Source: Agathobacter sp. (GTDB taxonomy: Bacteria; Bacillota_A; Clostridia; Lachnospirales; Lachnospiraceae). From it: a stretch of 13,191 nucleotides of DNA. The notes beneath the pieces are model-generated. The model was not told the DNA's origin. It did no database searches and saw only the letters and a list, made by a program, of their open reading frames with translations. The translations under genes were made by a program, and so were the position numbers. The DNA lies in assembly GCA_017936725.1 (NCBI GenBank), contig JAGBEZ010000117.1, forward strand, positions 1-13,191, in the 5' to 3' direction. Every line of letters starts with the position of its first letter. Within the stretch, counting starts at the first letter, position 1. This document shows, one piece after another, positions 8,641 to 13,191 of the stretch.

Positions 8641-8656
8641 CTGTTCTTCCATTCTT

Positions 8657-10639
8657 CTATTTGTTTACTTCAAGCAGTTCTTCTGCTTCACCCCACCAGA
8701 TATCTTCTGCTGACTCAATCAGTCCACAGTCAATTAAAGCGTTTATGATATTCTCACAGTCCGGACCGAAGGATATATTAGCGTTCATCCATATATCGTC
8801 AATTGTCTCCTGAATCATTTCATGTGTCACAGGACCGTAATATATCGTTTCTGTTTCGTTTGTAAGTCCCCCTTTATTTGGGACTCCCTCTGGATACTCG
8901 AAGTTAATATTTAAGTATGCTTCTCCACTCTTAAAAAAAGATTCCGTATAATAACCATACCCTTCATATGGATACATATTTGCATTATATTTGATAAGAG
9001 TACCAACTTTAGCATCTGCAATAATCGCTTCATATAGTGTCTCTGCTTGTACCCAATCTATCTTTTCACTTTCATATGATATATTTGGATTTCCGTCAGC
9101 ATCGACTCTTTCATCCCCTACAATGAAAGGTGCCTCAAACCATCCTTCTGAAAATATTGTTACCTCGTCATACCTATCACACAAGAGGTATCGTAAGAAG
9201 TTCTCTTTATCTGCTTCTAATTCTGCAATCTTATCAACCACAGGTTTTAAGGTTTCAAGCTCTATTGGAAGTGCATATCGACGGGTAATGGATTCACCAT
9301 TTGTCAATTGATAATTGATTCTAACAGAATTATAATCGCGGTTACCACCTTCAATCAATTCCTCAATCATATCTAGTTCATTAAGTATGTTTTCATGTAT
9401 TTCTACGATTTCACCGACTCTTTCACCATCAAGAGTCACTTCGTAGCCAAAATGAACTGTCGCACTCTTTACTTCTGCCTCGTTCGGAAGATAGTTCTCG
9501 TAATTTTCTGCCACACCATACAATCCAAAATAGAATACAAAAAGCACAACAGAGAAAATACCGCATCGAAGCCAATCTTTTTTCTTAAATACATGGAAGG
9601 ACTTCTTGATAAACATATCTGCTGCAAAGTAACAGATCACACCAATCACCAGCATAATCACCACAAACAATGGTACCGAGCAGCCAATTCTGGTTTCTAA
9701 AAGCACCTCTCGAATCAACATTGCGCCATAAATCGCTCCAATGATTCCTACTACACCTCTAAAAATCGGCTTCACCCAATTAACAGTAAGAAAATCTCCT
9801 GCCTGCTCAATCTTACGCTTTCGATATATTACGTAGGCTGCTACATAAAGAGCCACCGCAATAACCAGATAGAAAACGATTGTACCAGTTCCATAGAAAG
9901 TAATATCTTTTATGCCTCCAAGCTCTGTATACGCATAATCCCAACCTAAATTTTCGCAGAAACACTGAACTGGGCAGAAAAGCTTTGCTATCTGATCTGC
10001 GATACCACCCAAGTTGCTAACTCCATATCCAAAGGTCGTTACCACGATGTACACAAGCCAATAAATAATCCAAGAAAGGCAGTTTATCGCTGCTACATAC
10101 ATTGGCATTACCACAATATGCCCTGTAAATAACGCACAAATTGTCACAATAGAAAATGCTACAAACGCTGTTATTGCTGCCACAAGAAACCAACCCCACA
10201 CATATGCAATCCCAGGAATGGTATAAACGATACAAAGGATCGTCGTAAACACTGCGGTTGCAAGCAATGGTACCATTAAAAATGCCCAACCAGAAATCAA
10301 AGCCGTTCCATAAAGTTGTGTACGGTCTACCGGCAAGGAATGAATCATATTTGCACTCTTATGGTTGTACATATAGCTAAAGAGTGCCATGCCAGTAAAC
10401 ACTGCTCCAATGGCAATGATTATTACACTTGGTATAAAACCTAAAAGATCCATCAAATCCCGAAACTGGGCATAATCTGGATATCCACTTAAATTCCAAT
10501 AATCCATATTGTTAAAAACCCAAAGTGTAACCGGCTGACTAATAAATAACGCCAAAGTATAAATACCCCAAATCGGCCAGTACAGAGTTACATTTTTCCA
10601 AAATATAGTTTTATTAAAGAAGGAAATCTTTGACTTCAT
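8657..10639 (-). CDS. ABC transporter permease with large extracytoplasmic C-terminal domain
   Basis: A membrane subunit of 660 residues working with the ATPase encoded just upstream. Hydrophobic segments appear near residues 20-38, 66-90, 112-139, 147-172, 174-203, 250-272, 293-310, 321-341 and 357-376. Residues 377-660 are hydrophilic and rich in acidic and aromatic residues, and probably lie outside the membrane. The layout resembles ABC-2/YtrC-type permeases; I believe DUF6449-type proteins look like this, but that was not checked. The substrate is unknown; peptide, antibiotic or envelope-stress functions are inferences from the YtrA-type regulator. I chose the ATG at 10639 because GGGAGG at 10648-10653 is 8 bases upstream and the protein then begins MKSKISFFNK. 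A start at 10696 would add 19 residues without a ribosome site. The start overlaps the ATPase gene by 26 bases. A terminator follows. Confidence 0.85.
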   Translation of the reverse strand: MKSKISFFNKTIFWKNVTLYWPIWGIYTLALFISQPVTLWVFNNMDYWNLSGYPDYAQFRDLMDLLGFIPSVIIIAIGAVFTGMALFSYMYNHKSANMIHSLPVDRTQLYGTALISGWAFLMVPLLATAVFTTILCIVYTIPGIAYVWGWFLVAAITAFVAFSIVTICALFTGHIVVMPMYVAAINCLSWIIYWLVYIVVTTFGYGVSNLGGIADQIAKLFCPVQCFCENLGWDYAYTELGGIKDITFYGTGTIVFYLVIAVALYVAAYVIYRKRKIEQAGDFLTVNWVKPIFRGVVGIIGAIYGAMLIREVLLETRIGCSVPLFVVIMLVIGVICYFAADMFIKKSFHVFKKKDWLRCGIFSVVLFVFYFGLYGVAENYENYLPNEAEVKSATVHFGYEVTLDGERVGEIVEIHENILNELDMIEELIEGGNRDYNSVRINYQLTNGESITRRYALPIELETLKPVVDKIAELEADKENFLRYLLCDRYDEVTIFSEGWFEAPFIVGDERVDADGNPNISYESEKIDWVQAETLYEAIIADAKVGTLIKYNANMYPYEGYGYYTESFFKSGEAYLNINFEYPEGVPNKGGLTNETETIYYGPVTHEMIQETIDDIWMNANISFGPDCENIINALIDCGLIESAEDIWWGEAEELLEVNK

Positions 10640-11516
10640 AGTCGACACCTCCCATCTCATAAATAAAGATTTCTTCGAGCGAAAGTGGAAGCACATCTAC
10701 AATCGTTTTCTCTTTATCCGTAGTAAGATATGCTACTGCTTCATCAGGGTTGCCTCGTACGATAAGCGTATGTACGCGCCCAATATTGGATTTATGAAGC
10801 ACTTTAAATTCTTCTGGAAGTTTTGGCACTTCGCCTTCGCAAGCAATCTGAATCTTCGTTACATTTCCCTGCAAATCACTTAGTGAACGCTCGATGATGA
10901 CCTTCCCCTTATTCATAATTCCTACATGGTCACATACATCCTCAAGTTCACGAAGGTTGTGTGAAGATACCACCACGGTCATTTCACGCTCTGCCACCTC
11001 AGCCATAAGAATACTCCAAATCTGTCTTCTCATAACCGGGTCAAGTCCATCCACTGGCTCATCTAAAATCAGCACTTCTGGTTTACAGCAAATCGCAAGC
11101 CAAAAAGCTACCTGTTTTTGCATACCTTTGGAAAGTCGGCGGATGTTTCGTTTCAAATCAATCGTAGGGAAATATTCTTTTAAGATAAAAAACATCTCTC
11201 TGTCGAAATTAGGATAGAGACCTTCGTAGTATTTCATCATCTCCATCGTATCTGCCTGCAGAAAATAAAAGAGTTCATCTGGAATATAAGCGATTTTCTC
11301 TTTCACCAGTCTATTTTCAAACACTTCTTCTCCATTTACCAGAACCTTACCTTCGTCCTGGCGATATATGCCTGTCAGATGACGGATAATGGTACTTTTC
11401 CCTGCTCCGTTTGGTCCTACAAGTCCATAAATGGCACCTTTTTTTACATGCATATTGACTCCATCTAGGGCACGAAAACCATCAAATTCTTTTACCACAT
11501 TATTTACCTGAATCAT
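10614..11516 (-). CDS. ABC transporter ATP-binding protein (YtrB-like)
   Basis: The cytosolic ATPase driving the permease encoded next. Over 300 residues it shows Walker A GPNGAGKST (34-42), signature LSKGMQKQ (128-135, in place of LSGGQ), Walker B LILDEP (149-154), D-loop GLDP and the H-switch histidine H186 in SSHN. The Q-loop glutamine is replaced: the equivalent stretch reads IPDELFYF (78-85), a variant I associate with YtrB/EcsA-like ATPases. About 90 residues beyond the nucleotide-binding core form a C-terminal extension. The start at 11516 is preferred over 11540 because AAAGGAGG (11525-11532) stands 8 bases before it, and MIQVNNVVKEF is the usual beginning. It overlaps the GntR gene by 17 bases and the permease gene by 26 bases, so the cassette is likely translated as a coupled unit. 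Confidence 0.95.
   Translation of the reverse strand: MIQVNNVVKEFDGFRALDGVNMHVKKGAIYGLVGPNGAGKSTIIRHLTGIYRQDEGKVLVNGEEVFENRLVKEKIAYIPDELFYFLQADTMEMMKYYEGLYPNFDREMFFILKEYFPTIDLKRNIRRLSKGMQKQVAFWLAICCKPEVLILDEPVDGLDPVMRRQIWSILMAEVAEREMTVVVSSHNLRELEDVCDHVGIMNKGKVIIERSLSDLQGNVTKIQIACEGEVPKLPEEFKVLHKSNIGRVHTLIVRGNPDEAVAYLTTDKEKTIVDVLPLSLEEIFIYEMGGVDYEVKDFLL
10648..10653 (-). promoter_or_regulatory. Ribosome binding site deciding the permease start
   Basis: GGGAGG on the - strand lies 8 bases before the ATG at 10637-10639, inside the ATPase coding sequence. It supports that ATG over the longer in-frame start at 10696. Confidence 0.75.
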
Positions 11517-11919
11517 CTGTACTGCCTCCTTTCTCTGCATCTTCTGTGCCTTCGTCTAATGTTTTGCACAATTTTCTTACACGCTCACTCATTTCTTCTT
11601 CTGTCACAGCCATCTCTAGCAAGCCTTTTGCTGCTTTTTCAAACTGCTGCCACAATTCTTCTTTTCGACTGTCATTTAGGTCAAATTCCTGATTGATAAA
11701 GGTCCCTTTTCCTGTCACAGTGTAGATAAATCCCTCCTGCTCCAACTCCTTATAGGCACGGGAAATGGTATTTGGATTTATTGCAAGCTTCATCGCAAGT
11801 TCTCGCACCGATGGTAACTTGTCATCTGGCCCTAAGACACCTGAATAGGCCAGTTTTCGGATACCATCCTTGACCTGCTCGTAAATCGGTCTTGGATCTC
11901 TGTAATTTAACTGAATCAC
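11500..11919 (-). CDS. GntR family transcriptional regulator, YtrA type
   Basis: A short repressor of 139 residues. The N-terminal winged helix (about 1-75) begins with the typical YRDPRPIYEQVKDGIRK, and its recognition helix region reads PSVRELAMKLAINPNTISRAYKELE, ending in the wing TGKGTFI. The C-terminal part is a short, charged, probably helical dimerisation tail (about 80-139) with no metabolite-binding domain, which defines the YtrA subgroup. Such regulators usually repress their own operon with adjacent ABC genes and are relieved by envelope-active peptides or antibiotics. The start is GTG at 11919: AAGGAGG (11927-11933) stands 7 bases upstream, and the ATG at 11982 would add 21 atypical residues overlapping the preceding gene. 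The gene begins 14 bases after the HemN-like gene stop and overlaps the ATPase gene by 17 bases. Confidence 0.93.
   Translation of the reverse strand: MIQLNYRDPRPIYEQVKDGIRKLAYSGVLGPDDKLPSVRELAMKLAINPNTISRAYKELEQEGFIYTVTGKGTFINQEFDLNDSRKEELWQQFEKAAKGLLEMAVTEEEMSERVRKLCKTLDEGTEDAEKGGSTDDSGK
11525..11532 (-). promoter_or_regulatory. Ribosome binding site deciding the ATPase start
   Basis: AAAGGAGG on the - strand, 8 bases before the ATG at 11514-11516 and inside the GntR coding sequence. It rules against the upstream in-frame ATG at 11540. Confidence 0.8.
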
Positions 11920-11926
11920 GCCTCCC

Positions 11927-11933
11927 CCTCCTT
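11927..11933 (-). promoter_or_regulatory. Ribosome binding site deciding the GTG start of the GntR regulator
   Basis: AAGGAGG on the - strand, 7 bases before GTG at 11917-11919, directly abutting the stop codon of the HemN-like gene (11934-11936). It supports the GTG start and coupling to the upstream gene. Confidence 0.8.
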
Positions 11934-13187
11934 TTACAATTCTATTTTCTCTGGGAATGCTTCTTTTCGCATAATTCCCCACATCTTATCTATGTACGCT
12001 AAGGTATAAAAATTCTCATAATAATGATAGTAGAATGCACCTTTTAGTGTCATCTCGTAGATTCCATTTTCTTCTTTTACAAAGCCTAAAAACTTCGCCA
12101 GCCACAATTCGAAGCCATACATCTTCTTTAGCGGTTGTCCAAAAAAATTCTCAAAATCTATCGCATCTACTCTGGTACTATATGCAGTCCAAAACAGGTA
12201 ATAAATCATCCTCTGGCGCTTAGTAAATCGTATCGTAAGGGAAGTCGGAAGTTTCCCATCCGTCACTCTCTTTTCGTATTCCTCTACCGAAAATGTATTT
12301 ATCTTAAACTGGTCTTTTAACAATGTCGTAGCGGAACATCCGAACCCTAAGAAATTATCTCTAGTCATGGATGAATACTTCGCATCCCTTTCACTTGAGA
12401 ATGTCCAAATCGAACTCCTATGATAGCCCTGCTCCATACAATACTTTGTAATCTCATCTAGGAGTTTTCGTTTTTCTTTCTTTTCCATAACCTTTACCTT
12501 ACTAGAGGTAAAGGTAAAGTCGATAAAGGGATAAATTGCCACATGGTTCGCTCCATGCAAAAATGCTAGGTCTATATCCTTTTTCAAATCCAGAAAGGTC
12601 TGATTTGGCAGAGCAAAGATGAAATCCATCGATACCGTCTCAAACGCAACCTGTGCTAGCGCTTTCGCCATCTGCTCCATATCTACCACATCTCTACCTA
12701 AAATACTCTGGTATTTCTCTTGAAACGACTGGATACCGATACTGATTTTGGTAATACCTACGGCTTTTAGCTTTGAAAGTATTTCAATAGTTACATTTCT
12801 CGGATGCAGTTCTAATCCAATCCCTTCCGTAATAATAAAATGCTCCTTAATTGCCTCGATAATCTCACCTAGTCGCTCTACCGCAAGTGCAGGTGTACCA
12901 CCGCCAAAATAGAGACTTGTCACCTGTTTTTTCCCGTCATATTGACTACCGACCATGTGAATTTCTTGAAGCAATGCATCGATATAGGCGTCACACATTT
13001 TCTTGGAATACAACACCTTGCAATATGGACAAAAACTACATATCTTCTCACAAAACGGAATGTGTACATAAAGTCCCAGATTATCACAGTCACTATACTC
13101 CAAAATCTCGTCATATTCATTATAAAAGGTAAATGGCTTCGTCGAACGGGTCAGCCACATTCTCGTCAAATCCGTAATTACACTCAT
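11934..13187 (-). CDS. HemN/HemW-like radical-SAM protein (coproporphyrinogen III oxidase family)
   Basis: A 417-residue radical-SAM enzyme homolog of COG0635 type. The hallmark LYVHIPFCEKICSFCPYC holds the cluster motif CX3CX2C (C46, C50, C53) plus a fourth cysteine, C56. SAM-binding GGGTPAL follows at 95-101, then the family stretch KISIGIQSFQEKYQSILGR (147-165), MDFIFALPNQT (187-197) and a C-terminal HemN_C-like region (about 320-400). Genuine HemN has CX3CX2CXC, and HemW, a heme-binding protein, usually lacks the fourth Cys; this CX3CX2CX2C fits neither exactly, so I do not assign heme synthesis. Anaerobic heme-degrading or other tetrapyrrole-handling relatives (HutW/ChuW type) are alternatives. 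The ATG at 13187 is only 4 bases from the window edge and no stop is visible above it, so the true start may lie outside and no ribosome site can be judged. It runs into the GntR gene with a 14-base gap. Confidence 0.85.
   Translation of the reverse strand: MSVITDLTRMWLTRSTKPFTFYNEYDEILEYSDCDNLGLYVHIPFCEKICSFCPYCKVLYSKKMCDAYIDALLQEIHMVGSQYDGKKQVTSLYFGGGTPALAVERLGEIIEAIKEHFIITEGIGLELHPRNVTIEILSKLKAVGITKISIGIQSFQEKYQSILGRDVVDMEQMAKALAQVAFETVSMDFIFALPNQTFLDLKKDIDLAFLHGANHVAIYPFIDFTFTSSKVKVMEKKEKRKLLDEITKYCMEQGYHRSSIWTFSSERDAKYSSMTRDNFLGFGCSATTLLKDQFKINTFSVEEYEKRVTDGKLPTSLTIRFTKRQRMIYYLFWTAYSTRVDAIDFENFFGQPLKKMYGFELWLAKFLGFVKEENGIYEMTLKGAFYYHYYENFYTLAYIDKMWGIMRKEAFPEKIEL
12490..12515. repeat. Intragenic perfect inverted repeat (9-bp arms)
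   Basis: ACCTTTACC (12490-12498) is the exact reverse complement of GGTAAAGGT (12507-12515), separated by 8 bases; one more A-T pair can extend the stem inward. The right arm continues as a short GGTAAA direct repeat. It lies within the HemN-like coding sequence (around residues 225-233). It may be chance in a low-complexity Thr/Lys/Val coding stretch, or an RNA hairpin; function unknown. Confidence 0.5.
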
Positions 13188-13191
13188 AGGC

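Noticed and set aside
9395..9700. 101-codon open frame antisense to the permease gene
   Set aside because: His/Lys/Phe-rich shadow with no domain and no start signals.
10017..10289. 90-codon frame on the same strand as the permease, in another frame
   Set aside because: It overlaps hydrophobic membrane-segment codons of the permease and has a Cys-rich composition typical of a frame-shifted reading.
10640..10696. Longer N-terminus for the permease starting at 10696
   Set aside because: No ribosome site, extra basic/aromatic residues unlike the family, and a good GGGAGG site supports the ATG at 10639.
11517..11540. Longer ATPase starting at ATG 11540
   Set aside because: The added residues MQRKEAVQ are encoded across the ribosome site itself; the ATG at 11516 has ideal spacing.
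11920..11982. Longer GntR protein starting at ATG 11982
   Set aside because: It would overlap the previous gene by 49 bases and add residues absent from YtrA-type proteins; AAGGAGG 7 bases before GTG 11919 decides the start.
1..13191. CRISPR array, tRNA/rRNA, insertion sequence, phage or toxin-antitoxin genes
   Set aside because: No regularly spaced repeats, cloverleaf-like sequences, transposase motifs or small paired genes were seen; gaps between genes are too short to hide them.

Overview
The window reads as chromosomal DNA from a low-to-moderate GC Gram-positive anaerobe of the Clostridia, most likely a Lachnospiraceae gut bacterium. The grounds are the DUF512 radical-SAM gene next to der, followed by plsY and gpsA; a very large 2-hydroxyacyl-CoA dehydratase activase-like protein; a YtrA-type GntR/ABC cassette; strong AGGAGG ribosome binding sites; and base composition near 40% GC by eye. 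The lineage is an inference from gene content, not from a search. No rRNA, tRNA, CRISPR array, insertion sequence or phage gene was seen. Coding density is high, and no gene-free stretch exceeds about 120 bases.

Left end (1-1968, + strand): the 3' part of a large acyl-CoA dehydratase activase-related gene that begins outside the window. It converges on the minus-strand genes, and a strong hairpin with T-tracts on both sides (1989-2027) can terminate both directions.

Middle (8601 down to 2055, - strand): a predicted promoter (8573-8601) followed by six tightly packed genes. In transcription order they are a PDZ/radical-SAM DUF512 protein, der (ribosome assembly GTPase), plsY (glycerol-3-phosphate acyltransferase), gpsA (glycerol-3-phosphate dehydrogenase), dut (dUTPase) and a cardiolipin synthase. 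Gaps are -13 to +46 bases, so they are probably one operon. GpsA makes sn-glycerol 3-phosphate, PlsY acylates it in the first step of phospholipid synthesis, and the cardiolipin synthase acts at the end of that pathway. Der and Dut add ribosome assembly and nucleotide-pool hygiene.

Right part (13187 down to 8657, - strand): a HemN/HemW-like radical-SAM protein whose first bases may lie outside the window, a short YtrA-type GntR repressor starting at GTG, an ABC ATPase, and a large ABC permease with about nine membrane segments and a long extracytoplasmic C-terminal domain. The last three overlap (17 and 26 bases) and are probably translationally coupled. A strong intrinsic terminator (8613-8640) separates them from the middle operon. 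This looks like a self-regulated envelope-stress or peptide/antibiotic-response transporter of the YtrABC kind, with unknown substrate.

Most of the window is ordinary housekeeping. The parts least explained by known biology are the DUF512 radical-SAM protein tied to der, the atypical four-cysteine HemN-like protein, and the ABC permease with its big ectodomain. I found no strong evidence of a wholly new system.
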